Below, in pieces: positions 48,800-59,245 of a stretch of DNA of 64,000 bases. The translations under genes and the position numbers were made by a program. This DNA is from Sclerodactyla briareus (taxonomy: Eukaryota > Echinodermata > Holothuroidea > Dendrochirotida > Sclerodactylidae): assembly GCA_026419785.1 (NCBI GenBank), contig JAODTK010005890.1, positions 334,501-398,500 on the forward strand. Reading direction: 5' to 3'. Below the pieces are notes generated by a model. It did no database searches. It saw only the letters and a program-made list of their open reading frames with translations, and had not been told where the DNA came from. How positions within the stretch are numbered: the stretch's first letter is position 1; each line of letters starts with the position of its first letter.

Positions 48800-49500
48800 A
48801 TGGACAGCCTTTTCTTTCAAGCAATTTTCGCATAAATCACGCTCGATCTTGCATAAAAAAAAAACCATTTTGTCTGTTCCTAAAATCTTTCATAAGCACT
48901 ATTACTATTTTGTGACAAAAGACCAACAACTTTGATGGCATGTCTCCCACTAAACGCTAATTCATGCTCATGCATTTAGAAATCTTTATGTTTTCTCTAT
49001 GACCATCCTTCGTTGCAGCACACTCATCTATGATATATAACGTTTAATGTCCTTTGAACGTTTCGTATATCTCTTGACAGAGTCATGTAATTTGGTAAAA
49101 TCCAACATAAATTTAGATCTTGCCAGACCCATTCTCTGTTTTGTAAGCTTTATTCCATGCTAAGGGTGGACAAATGATAAACGATGGGTCCAAAATAATT
49201 TTTGTATTCATTTCTATAGATTTACACAACTCTGTTTTCCACACCCTGTTTGGGGACCGCATAAATACCAGTGCCGAATGAGGATTACTTTGGGAACAAC
49301 ATTTAAATATATACTTTTTTATTTTTAAATGGGGCTGAATAAAGCTACCCCTTCTTAATAGGGAGCTGTGTGGCATCCATGACACATAAAAATAACAGAT
49401 TAAAGTTCCCCTGCTTCTGCATCTTTTCCAGTTGAATTGTAATTCCTTCAGAACCATTTGCTATCTCCTACCACTGCCGTGATTTTTATTATCATTCACT
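48800..49500 (-). pseudogene. Polinton packaging ATPase (FtsK/HerA type), decayed
   Basis: Walker A reads CGPQTGCGK in one frame (about 49,265-49,240). A second frame carries SFIICPPLAWNKAY (about 49,185-49,145). Walker B reads LYIIDECAATKDGH (49,041-48,999), with the Asp-Glu pair intact. ELAFSGRHAIKVVGLLSQ (about 48,965-48,910) matches the sensor segment after Walker B in Polinton and related virus ATPases. Known homologues pump DNA into the capsid. It follows directly after the capsid gene, as in other Polintons. Confidence 0.85.
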
Positions 49501-49559
49501 GCTTCTTATGTCTAACCAAAGAGCGTATTATTTTTCAATATCCGACAGAGATTTACATT

Positions 49560-50330
49560 GCAAAGGTTCATTTCTTTAAATTATGCTATGCCTGCAAAAG
49601 TTTTACAATCATCCCAATTGTGAGATTTTGCATGCCTTGCGCATCAAATGATTCGGAATGCCTTCGATAGTAATGGCTACTTTTTGCTGGTGTCAGATTA
49701 TATTCAAGTTGTATCTTTTTGCTTAATACAATTGTTCTGTGTCTCCCATACTCTGTACATAAAGTAAAGCCAGTTTGTTTTGATACTGGTTTCAAATCAT
49801 TCGAGCTAGATCTTCATTAGTAAGCATTTGTATTCTAAACTGATTCCACCTATTAAAAATAGCGCCTGTGTCTGTGCTTTAATCACACGACCAAAATCAT
49901 TAAATGTTAATTAATAACTCAGACGGTCATTGAGACCAGCCTGTTAATAGGGCATATGATTTTCAGCAGCTCAAATTCCAGCGGAATGTAAAAGCGTTTT
50001 CCCATAGGCATCGGCCAATAGCTTTATCTTTACCATATTTGCTGAGTAGGTTTATCTGCAGCTTCAACTCTCAATTTCAATGTGTTTTCCAATTACAAAC
50101 CACCCTGATACGCCATATTACTCAGCCGCCGTTGGGTAACCATAAATCGCTATCGCAGTGATACACATATTGCATCGTCCGGGGCTAAATTTCCCATTTT
50201 TTTTTTTTTAACCCTTCTATTTTAACCACTATCTTTTTTTACAATTGCTCTACCAAGATTGTGGAAATCGTTCGGTTATTCGTCTTCAGATTATTAAGGC
50301 GATGTTAAAAGCTAGTTGGTGGTCCGGGTA
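49560..50330 (-). pseudogene. Polinton major capsid protein, C-terminal part, decayed
   Basis: MGKRFYIPLEFELLKI (50,002-49,958) matches the start of the second jelly-roll in Polinton major capsid proteins. YNLTPAKS (49,702-49,678) matches the NLxPAKS segment further on, in frame 49586-49795. These two landmarks lie in the expected order, just upstream of the ATPase. The N-terminal jelly-roll, expected to the right of 50.3 kb, was not recognised. Homology is inferred from short motifs, so a profile search is needed. Confidence 0.65.
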
Positions 50331-50529
50331 CTCTATGACATCATCTACACCTAAATTTGGACATCTAAACCGTTAACATTTGGTTTTCATCTATTGTGCT
50401 GGGGTTGGTCGTGATCACAACGGATTGTCTAATACCTTTCACACCAATGCATTACGTAATTTTCCGTAAGGATCCAATTTGCGGCCGATGGCGTTGTCAT
50501 TTTATTTAAACAATATTACTTTTTAAATA

Positions 50530-51770
50530 AAAATGGATGACTGTGCATTGGATGATTAGAAAAGCCCGCTCTGGAAGATGATTGTGATGCATGACAACTT
50601 TATCAATGATGATTCATTTGATGATCAACTAATAAATTGAAGGAGGGGTTTTAGATGAAGAAGTAGGTCTGGATCAGCAAGAACAGTTAAAAAAAACAAG
50701 TAGATTGATTTCTATGCTAAGAAGCTAGAAGCTTCAGGGATTACCCCAAATGTTAAAAAGTATGATTATTTTAAACTTGAGGGTGGGGTTCTTTATAGTA
50801 AAACTGATAAAGGATTATAAATCGTAACTCAGTGAGATAAAAGCCAAGTCTATAGTATTAATAAATTAGTAATAATATACCGGAATAAAATGGTGTTCGT
50901 TGAACTCAAAAACACCCCCAAAAAGTAGCAAAAAATTGCCTCCGACTACTGAGATAGTGTGACGGAGGATGCAGACTTTCTAATGACATCGATCATCTAC
51001 AAGGTGAGCAGAACGCTAGTCGATAATGGGTAGCTAACACAGGTGATGTGACAGTTGATACCCAACAGACCTTAGTATGAGAGCAACTACTAGCTGGAGA
51101 TGAGCTCTACAAAAATCTTATGGTGAGCTTGTCATAACTTGAGGAAAAAATGAAAGAATTAGACGAGTTATATTATCAGAATAAATTAATCTAGCGCAAG
51201 CACAGAGGAGAGAGGGAGAGGAAATGAAGAAGCTGAAAAAAGAAATCAAAGCAAAGAATAAAAGACTTGGGATAGAAGAAGTGGTTTAGATTGAAGCTGC
51301 AAGGTATAAATGATAGAGCATTTGTGGGCAGATGAACAGAATAAAATCGAACAGATCATCAAATTTAAATGAGATACGCACTAGCGGAAAAAAAAAAAGT
51401 AAGATTTTATTTAGAGAACAAGGTGTAACAGTGGTTAGTATATTAACGCCTATAGCATTAGCTCTTAGCACTATGGTACAAGCATCCTTGAGGTGTAAAA
51501 AGGGTCGGGTTGCCACCCAACCAAGTCCAACCCGAGTGGTGGGATTAAACAAAACAGATTAAAGATATCTAAAAAGGATTGCAAATGTATTGGGACAGTT
51601 AGGTTCTAAACTGTGGATGCCTTGCAGCATTCATCGGAGGTTCGTTTTATCTTGGCTATTTATTAAATGCATGCGTGGTCGCATGTGGATGGTGGCAGAA
51701 AATGTGTGGGGAATGTGTTACTGGTGTTGTAGCTTGTAGGGTATTTACTGATAACATTTGAAAGTAGATT
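50530..51770 (+). pseudogene. Unidentified Polinton gene with coiled-coil and membrane segments
   Basis: Plus-strand frames read FYAKKLEASGITPNVKKYDY and LEGGVLYSKTD (about 50,710-50,815). Lys/Glu-rich text follows (about 51,170-51,270), with a short gap of stops. A hydrophobic helix TVVSILTPIALALSTMV lies at about 51,428-51,478, and a second hydrophobic stretch FIGGSFYLGYLLNACVVAC at about 51,623-51,680. A K/E-rich stalk followed by membrane helices fits a virion membrane or minor structural protein, but I do not recognise the family. Frames shift several times. Confidence 0.45.
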
Positions 51771-51949
51771 ATTTAAGTTATTTCATGAAGCATAAGAAAT
51801 ACTTGCATCCCAGTAACCCAACGATGATGCAAGTTGGTCATTTCATGTCACGTGCAGATCGGATATTGTGGATCTGTGTGTAATGTAGGTGTTATTCAAA
51901 GTTAGGTGTATTCATCAAATGTAGTTGGGTTGCAATTGGTTCATCGGTA

Positions 51950-53120
51950 GTCATATCATCCCACTCACAGGTTCACTAACAGGTGGTTTCTTCGCAGCTT
52001 CAATAACACCCACAGTATTAACAATAATCATCGTACCGAGTGCGGTTGTTGTTTCTGGGGCTATTTGAATTTCATTTTTATAACCTATATGGGTACCAAT
52101 CCTAAAGTTTAGATCTGTAGGCATCATGTAAACATTTTAACCGACTACAAAGTCTTCTTTGTACGGGGCATACTGCAGTGAGCTTTGATAGCGATTTAAA
52201 TTACTTTGTAAATCTACTGCGAGAATTAATCAATCCTCTAATATAGACAAAAACTGTCGGTTTAGCATCTAGGATGTCGCCCAGGTGTGAAAAAACTTGT
52301 TTTTGTTTGGTACTTTGTGCCCCTAAAATACAATAAAAAAAAGTCTAGGCTATCATTGAGGTCTCTTGTGCAATATCGTTTAGACCTTTGATTTGGTATT
52401 GAACAAACCTCTCCAAGCGCCTTTACGGAGTGAGAAAGGTGTGAGAAACTGTGTATCTAGCTGTACGAGGTTGAGTTTTACCAAAAGCCATTACAGTTGC
52501 TTCTGTGTACCCTTCATGGTATGTGGTACAACTACTAGTCATAATTACCTTCTAATACAATTGAATTCCCCGCATAAGCAGTGCCTAAAGCAATTAGTTA
52601 TTGGTATTGACGTGTTGCTTCCAAATTTGATTCTGGAAACATGAAACCGATGACAATGTATCCATATGCTACAGTCTCAGTATTATTCAATGCATTATAA
52701 TGATTTTGAAATGGTGGGGGGAACAAACTCATTCCTTTAGCAGCCTTCGACAAAAGAGAATAGATATGAAACTATAAAAGCTTTTAATTCTACTTTCTGT
52801 ATTTGGAGGCTGGTTATAGCTGACACCACATCATGAGTGCTACACCAATTTACAAAGTTGAGTGATTTTGCCAAATTGCATCGGGTTGCGTTCCAAACAG
52901 TTATAGACCGCATCAGATTGGAGTGTGGTAATACATAATTTCAAATTAAATCTGGTAGATCGATGTCATATGGTCAGTATTTGAATATGTATAGTTTGAG
53001 ACTTGTAAAGTCTGTTTTCCTCAAGGTCTTATTGTCTGGTGGGAACTGATACTACTAACTTTGTATCGTTGGAATAAATGCTTTGAAATGCTGGTGGGAA
53101 CATGTTTTTATTTTAAAAAA
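51950..53120 (-). pseudogene. Unidentified Polinton gene or genes, possible structural protein
   Basis: A chain of minus-strand frames looks strongly coding. In order they read MFPPAFQSIYSNDTKLVVSV (53,105-53,045), RSITVWNATR (about 52,905), TVAYGYIVIGFMFPESNL (about 52,675-52,620), TVFVYIRGLIN (about 52,255), NRYQSSLQYAPYKEDFVVG (about 52,200-52,145) and LNFRIGTHIGYKNEIQIAPE (about 52,115-52,060), ending GMI and a stop near 51,951. The beta-rich composition and position upstream of the capsid gene suggest a capsid or penton-like protein. I recognise no family. Confidence 0.5.
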
Positions 53121-53129
53121 TCATAATTT

Positions 53130-54020
53130 AAATTAAATGAATCATACTTATGAATTAAAACATTTAAAAAGTCGGTTTGACTGGGAAACAATACCGAAGA
53201 CAATAGGGCAGAAATTTAAAAATGACTTAGAAATCAGCTAATTTTGCATAGGGTTATTACAATATTTCTACAAGGTGAAAAAATATGTAAATGGTGGTAG
53301 TGATGTAATGATTTTCCATTGCCGTGGCCTTTACAATGTGGATGGACTGGTGCATTTGATCCCAGTGAATTATCTTGGGTGGGGATTAAGGTAATGGAAT
53401 ACAATGGGCAAAATTGAAAACTTAAAGTGCAGAAATAATGTATAAAATTTTATGAAGATATTGCAAGACTATTTTCACTTAAGGACAGATTGGTTGGTTG
53501 ATGGTGAAAACATGGAAAAGTAGACATGCAACCCATTCAGATATTTATTTACACTGTGTGATCAAAATTCTTCACACCAATAATGTATTTAACGGAAACC
53601 ATCTAAAAGTGGGGTGTGTCCATCTCCATTGGGTCATCCATACTACGGAAGTAGCATACACAGAATGGAGTACTAAAATTGAAAAAAACTGTTGGAAAAT
53701 GGCATCCATAATAATAAACGGAAATCAGCTTAAGATGCAGATGTTATGGATACTAATAATAAAGGGCTGCCTATATCTTAACTTTGAAATAAACTATGTT
53801 AAATGAATGAGTTGAGTATATTTGGAAGTTTCAATACAATTAGCAACTGACATATGATATTTTGATATCAAGAGGGTATGAATAGTATGATTAGTGAATG
53901 TGGAAAATTCTACAATGGGGAAAATTGTACCAGTGATTGTTGTACACCAATTCTTGTTTATGATAAATGGGATAACTATATGGGGATGATTTTATCAAAC
54001 AGCTCGGTTATGTGAATAGT
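53130..54020 (+). pseudogene. Unidentified coding-like remnant (plus)
   Basis: Plus frames include KHLKSRFDWETIPKTIGQ and KFKNDLEIS (about 53,160-53,238), KKYVNGGSDVMIFHCRGLYN (about 53,279-53,338) and ISECGKFYNGENCTSDCC (about 53,890-53,945). The 102-codon frame 53498-53806 overlaps. Amino-acid use looks coding rather than random, but no domain is recognised. It faces away from the minus-strand capsid block, as happens in Polintons with two transcription directions. Confidence 0.4.
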
Positions 54021-54850
54021 GATCAAATGTTATAATGTTTGTATATGGAGAAAAAAAACAATAGAAACCAATGGATTACTACACGAATGATTTTACTATT
54101 AATACACGTTATATTCTCTGAAAATGGTTTATAGAGCCGAATGGAATCGTCAGGAGTAATACCGTTATGTTCATAGGTGGGTGTGTTTGGAGCACAATGC
54201 GGGTATGAATGTTTATTGCAATCTTTTAGTTGATAATTCTGGTATGTATACAAAAGAAATACGACTATTTAAAAAATAAAACGAATACTCATAAATGACG
54301 GACTTATCGAAGTACCGCAGAATGAGGGTGCTTTTCAGTACAAAAAATTGATGATAGTAAAAAAAGAAATAGACGCTGAAAGAGAGATAAGGATTTCTGT
54401 ATAAAAAGTATAACAAAATTATTCAACTAAACTACAATAGAAACCATTCAGAAGTGTGTGGAGTTGTTACTTGCGCTTCAGGTATTGCCGCTTATTGTGG
54501 AGAGTTATATCTTCACTGTTGGATTGGCTCTGGAAGGCGGTGGCTATTGTTTGTGTGTTATTGTGTTGCAAAAAATGTTTCAATAACAAACTTTAAAACT
54601 AAAACTAAAAAACATAATGAACTAGACTTTTGGCACAGAGTCAAACACTAAATACTATTTAATATATTTCACACAAGCTATGGAGGATGGTGCTATCGTC
54701 AAGAAGCAGTTCTACTTATACCAAAGAACTGGCAAGTTCCAATGAAATAAAAGAAAGTCATTGATATTAGAGGGAAGCAAAAAACCTGCACCTGTACCAG
54801 GTAATGATAACTCGTACAAGCAGCTCTAGAAAAACAAAAAAACAGGAGCT
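54021..54850. other. Right edge of the Polinton region, unidentified frames
   Basis: Minus frame 54023-54253 (76 codons) and plus frames 54454-54651 and about 54,678-54,830 (MEDGAIVKKQFYLYQRTGKF) look coding-like but are not recognised. The element edge is expected near here. Confidence 0.3.
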
Positions 54851-54913
54851 TATTCAAAAATTTCTGAATTACAGCGTCAGGTTTAAAATAGCTTATAGAT
54901 GTCAGAATGAAAT

Positions 54914-54994
54914 TACTTACTTACTTACTTACTTACTTATACTTACTTGTACTTACTTACTTACTTATTATTACCATCTACTTACTTACTTACT
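54914..54994. repeat. (TTAC)n microsatellite
   Basis: About 80 bp of ttac/acttact repeats with small interruptions. Confidence 0.9.
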
Positions 54995-55618
54995 ACTCAC
55001 GAATCGATCAAGCTCATTACTTAGGTCTGAAGGCTTCTCTAATGTGTACATAAACTCCTATGTTATTGGGGGCATTCTTAGTTGTTCATCTTGGTAACAT
55101 GGTAAGTCGAGAAAGCATTAGATGATTAAATCATCATCGTCAATAAATCCCCCAATATGTCATTCAGCAACCACCGCCGCCATCACTACCGGTGCCCATC
55201 AGTCACCAAACATCGCCACCACGGAAAAAGTGACCGTCACTAACAAGAGTGGAGGCCAAAACAGCCTGGTATATGCATGGCAGGCAGCGCACAGACAAAC
55301 GAGAAATATCCACAGTAAAATATCTACCACAACACTTCGCGGTGATAAATGCAATCTTCAGGTGTTTAAGTTCAGGGAATTCCGTTTCTATCGAGTAAAT
55401 CACACGCTTGATAGAAGGCCTGCGTTTCTCGAATGAATGAGTGCAGTGTATGTTATGTAGCAACGAGGTCACATGCTCTCGTCCTGACATATAATGTAAT
55501 GATGCCATAGACTCTATAGTGCTATATTATATATTCCAGCGAACAGTTTGCTTTTTCCGATAATCCGAAGAGTATATTGGCCAGGTTATACAGTGCGGCG
55601 TTACTCATGGGTCCTCAC

Positions 55619-55710
55619 TGTATGTATTGTATGATGTATGTATGTATGTATGTATGTAGTAAGTATGGTTGTATGTATGTAGGTATTGTATGTATGTATG
55701 GATGTATGTC
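55619..55710. repeat. (GTAT)n microsatellite, interrupted
   Basis: Repeats of gtat/tgta with interruptions, about 90 bp. Confidence 0.9.
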
Positions 55711-56574
55711 CAGGAAGCATCTTCAAAACCAAAAAAGCGCCGGCTATGTGTCAAAGCGTATCTATAATTATTGCGCTCAGCGATGACCTCAGATTTATAT
55801 TCAAGTCACTGTATGCAGATTGAGTGCAATCTTGCTCAATAATACTACCCAAGGCCAAAATATATCCACAAGACTGCTCAATGTGCAATCATCCCTTTGA
55901 CACAAATCTCAATAGTATGAACTGGTTGCATGAAATTTCGCAAACCACTATGTTGAAGGGACATAATAGGATGGTGTCCTTGCTTATTAGCAAGGTTATG
56001 AAATTGAACCCCATGCACCGTTTACAGTGATCAAATAGTAACGGGAATATGTTAGAGACCAACTGTGATTTTACCGTCTCCTGACAGAAAAACTGATCTA
56101 TATTAGGTGATTGTGTTGCCAGACGGGCCTTTATCGTTGAGATATCATGTCCTGTTGACGCCTTCATGGACATTGTTTACATGACAATTACTAGACAAGC
56201 CCATTAATGAGATGATTACAATAGATACCCATATTGTGTTAAAAACTATGTATTCATAATTGGTAGTCAAGGATCAGTTCACAGGCGAGTCGTCACGGGG
56301 ATTGAAATGCTGGATTTCAGCAATGGCCAAGGGGAAAAGCCATCTGCTAAGTATATCAGTATATGTGCAACAATTGGCTCCAACAAAATCGGGAAGAAAG
56401 ATCCAAGTTGTATGGTCATCTTAATCGAGCTTTGCTCCTGCTGTTGTTTTGGTTTTCTTTTTTTTCCCATTCCTTAATCCTTGATTGATTATTGGCATAA
56501 ATAAGGTATTTACTGCTTTGTAATGCGATTATTGTAACTGTGTCGAAGATGCAATAAACTGTTCGACCTATGAG

Positions 56575-56670
56575 TATGTATTTATGTATGATGGCTGTAT
56601 GTAGTATGTATGTATGTATGTATGTCTGTATGTATGTATGTATGTATGTAGGTATGTATGTATTTATGGA
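56575..56670. repeat. (GTAT)n microsatellite, second
   Basis: Repeats of gtat with interruptions, about 95 bp. Confidence 0.9.
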
Positions 56671-57039
56671 TGTGACGAGAGGGAGGGAGGTTCTGCAACT
56701 GTCAGTGACCTATAGCCCGGCGCGCAGCTTGAAGCCAAGTTGATGAGTCCACTCTCTATTTCCTATATTGTACTCATACAAGTCCAATATTCGATAAGGA
56801 AGAATATTTCGCGTCCTATGGTATTTCAGAGTAGTTTTGAATATTGAACGGCGTTACTTAACATGAACATGAACAGCCAGGGGAACAGCTATCGAGACAC
56901 GAACCACAAACCACCGCCACTTCCATAGCTCGGCCCCTCATAAGGACAACAACTAGGCGTTTCCTCAATTCCACCCCCTCCCCAAACTCCTGAGGCATAC
57001 CTAAACCTGCCATTCATACGACATTCAAGCTTTCCACGA

Positions 57040-58250
57040 CAGTCTAACACGATGGGATGATTCGACCACAGGGGGATCCTTGTTCATCCCTGCCCTCTGA
57101 GCACCCTGACATTAGGACAACATGGTTCTGCCAGTGGTGAACAAGAATGCAACGGGGTGAGGTCAGTGAGCAAGTGAAGGGTAGTCATGTAGGTGTTAGT
57201 CGTCGTGTCTCCAGCCCCACACGAGCGTTCAAGCTCGGCTAGTAGAACACAGGCACTAATGGTCAGACGATGGGGCTAAACCCCCGGAGTAAATCTTCTG
57301 CCGTACAGCTCGCAGGCTAGTGCCCCATGACTCGATGACCTCAAACTTCTCAATATGTCGGACCCAATCGAGGGACGTGTCAGAAAAAAAAAAAAAATTT
57401 AAAAACACTTGAGGACGGGATCTCGGTCGTGCACACAGACGCAGACCCAGGAGATGGCGTTTCCTGGGCCGCAATGCGGTACGAAGATAGTCAAGCAGGG
57501 GATGCCCTCTTGCGTTTGAATGGTTAAGAGGGCGATTATCATCAACCAACCCCTGGCAGTCGAATGGGATGAGGGTCAAATTTACTCCATTAGGGGCGCT
57601 CTTTTGGATTCCCGGCACCTATCTGTATGTCATGTTCAGTCAGCCTTGATGAGACGAGGACGGTCAGGTGAATATCTACCCGGCTAATAAAAAATCTCGA
57701 ATCGAATGGACTCACCAACCACGCGATCAGTTGTTGCGTTTGGGCCCGGACCTTTTAGTGGGGTCTTTAGGGGGTTGACTGAGTATGGCCTATGAAACGT
57801 GCGTAGTATGACATTTTAGACTGATTCGCGATAGTACAGTTTACTGGAATTATTTTTGAGCACAGCGGACACATTGTGTATCCTTACCTTAGGATATGCC
57901 CCCCTGAACGAGTATCTCCGGACGTCGCGAATGCGGTCTAAGTTTAGATTATTACCACTCCACCCTCAGATGATAATGTAATACCCAGTGCGCCCTCGAC
58001 TTTCACGAGCACATGTCTCCCATGGTATACGGAAAAAGGTTGAGGCATGAGGGGGGGTTTTTTTTTAGGTACTCAACTTGAAATCTGAGTAGGGAAGTCT
58101 CTTTGGGAGTGGACACGACAACAGGGCGCACTACCGTACTTGGGCTGGAGCGTCCATTTTTCCCACTGCAGACTCTTTAAGTCCTAATTTAACGAAATTC
58201 ACTTATCTGGTTTCCGGCCAAGAGGAGTCGAATGTTATTGATACGTCCAT
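57040..58250. repeat. Dispersed repeat family D, copy 3
   Basis: The longest of three copies. It matches 34,866-35,155 in its first 300 bp and 23,990-25,100 over most of its length, though with many indels. The 120-codon minus frame 57256-57618 lies inside it; the other copies do not keep that frame open, so it is not supported as a gene. Confidence 0.65.
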
Positions 58251-58393
58251 GCCGATCGAAGCAGTATCTTAAATGAGTCATTCCAATAATGGAGACGCTG
58301 TTGGGCGTCACACAGACAACATTTCATTTTCAGAAACCATCTACTCCGTCGTACCTGGTTGTGTGACTCATCTTCATATCACGCCTGTTTTAA

Positions 58394-58635
58394 AGATGGA
58401 TTGTCGTCAATTAAATAAATCTTGCAAACAATATACTTCACCAGCAATTTAGATAAATTGAAACCAAATGGTATATTTCACGCATTTTTCCGTCCAAATA
58501 AAATTGATATAATAATAAGGTCAAAAAGTATCGCTTCGAATTTACATATAAGCCCTCATTACGATATTTTGTCGTGACGTCATGCAAAATTCGCCGTCGC
58601 TTGTTCGCTGGACGCTAGCAGACGACAATCCATCT
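58394..58635. mobile_element. 242 bp MITE with TTAA target duplication
   Basis: Perfect 15 bp terminal inverted repeats: agatggattgtcgtc (58,394-58,408) and gacgacaatccatct (58,621-58,635). Each side is flanked by TTAA (58,390-58,393 and 58,636-58,639), the target duplication typical of piggyBac-type transposases. No coding capacity, so it would need a transposase from elsewhere. Confidence 0.8.
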
Positions 58636-58680
58636 TTAAAGTGTTAATTGCTCGCAACATGTGACTCGCACATCACCTTG

Positions 58681-58925
58681 TCACCTTGTACCGTCGAGTC
58701 GTGTCCGATCCCTGGTGATGACCATGACATTCATCCTTCAGTCCTTCCGGTTCCTGGTTGCCCTTCGCACTTCATCCAGAGATAGTCCTGTCGCTTGCTT
58801 GATACCATCCATCCATCGTGCTCTTTGTCTGCCCCGTTTCCGTGTTCCGTCACCCATCCCCACCATTATTGATTCTCCAGGGAGTTGTCTGCTCGCATGG
58901 TGTGTCTGAAGTAAGTTACCTGCTG
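58681..58925 (-). pseudogene. RTE-like LINE, C-terminal end of ORF2
   Basis: One minus frame runs nearly clean from about 58,925 to a stop at 58,681. It contains TAGNLLQTHHASRQLPGESI, then RGRQRARWMDGIKQATG, LSLDEVRRATRNRKD and SRTRLD-like text (RDRTRLDGTR and stop). The RQRARW and RLDGT ending is characteristic of the C-terminal tail of RTE-like and related LINE proteins. Only the tail is present, as in normal 5' truncation. One in-frame stop occurs after RNRKD. Confidence 0.8.
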
Positions 58926-59245
58926 TCTTAAGATCAGTGCTTCCAGTGTGAGTGATGGATTTATTACCTCCAAAACTGAAACATTCGTTCTACATAGGGG
59001 CACGAAAAATCATAGAAGACGGACTGCTAATTTATGACGCTATAAATACATAACAAATGTGTTTTACAAGTTACCCCAATCTGGTGAATGTCATGTCATA
59101 TAATCTCAAGTGCGTCAGTTTTTTTTTAAAGATCATACTCCCATAAAAACAACGACTCACCCAATTGTAACCACCTCTGACCACAGCTCTTTTTTTTAAG
59201 GGTGGATTACCAACACCCATCAGACCGTTCGATATGTTTAGGCCA

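Larger units (their letters stand above)
42150..54850. mobile_element. Polinton/Maverick transposon, decayed
   Basis: The four hallmark Polinton genes are recognisable on the minus strand: protein-primed DNA polymerase B (42.15-44.3 kb), retroviral-type integrase (45.72-46.66 kb), FtsK/HerA-type packaging ATPase (about 48.8-49.5 kb) and major capsid protein (49.56-50.3 kb). Unidentified coding-like pieces occur at 50.5-54.85 kb on both strands. The region is AT-richer than its surroundings. Every gene has frameshifts. I did not find the terminal inverted repeats, so both ends are approximate: the left is taken from the polymerase C-terminus and the right from the last coding-like frames. I did not find the cysteine protease. 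Confidence 0.85.
55000..57040. other. Non-coding stretch with microsatellites; unassigned minus frames
   Basis: A ccgccgccatcactaccgg tract at about 55,165 resembles low-complexity tracts at 18.6 kb and 39.8 kb. Minus frames 55203-55508 (101 codons), 55889-56173 (94 codons) and 56279-56470 are open but show no known domain. I do not call a gene. Confidence 0.4.
58290..59245. repeat. Dispersed repeat family E, copy 2, with two nested insertions
   Basis: Outer blocks match 31,560-32,110. Inside lie a TTAA-flanked MITE (58,394-58,635) and an RTE-like LINE tail (58,681-58,925), both missing from the copy at 31.6 kb. Confidence 0.7.

Noticed and set aside
57256..57618. 120-codon minus-strand ORF
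   Set aside because: Inside repeat family D; the other two copies do not preserve it, and it includes a poly-T-derived Phe run.
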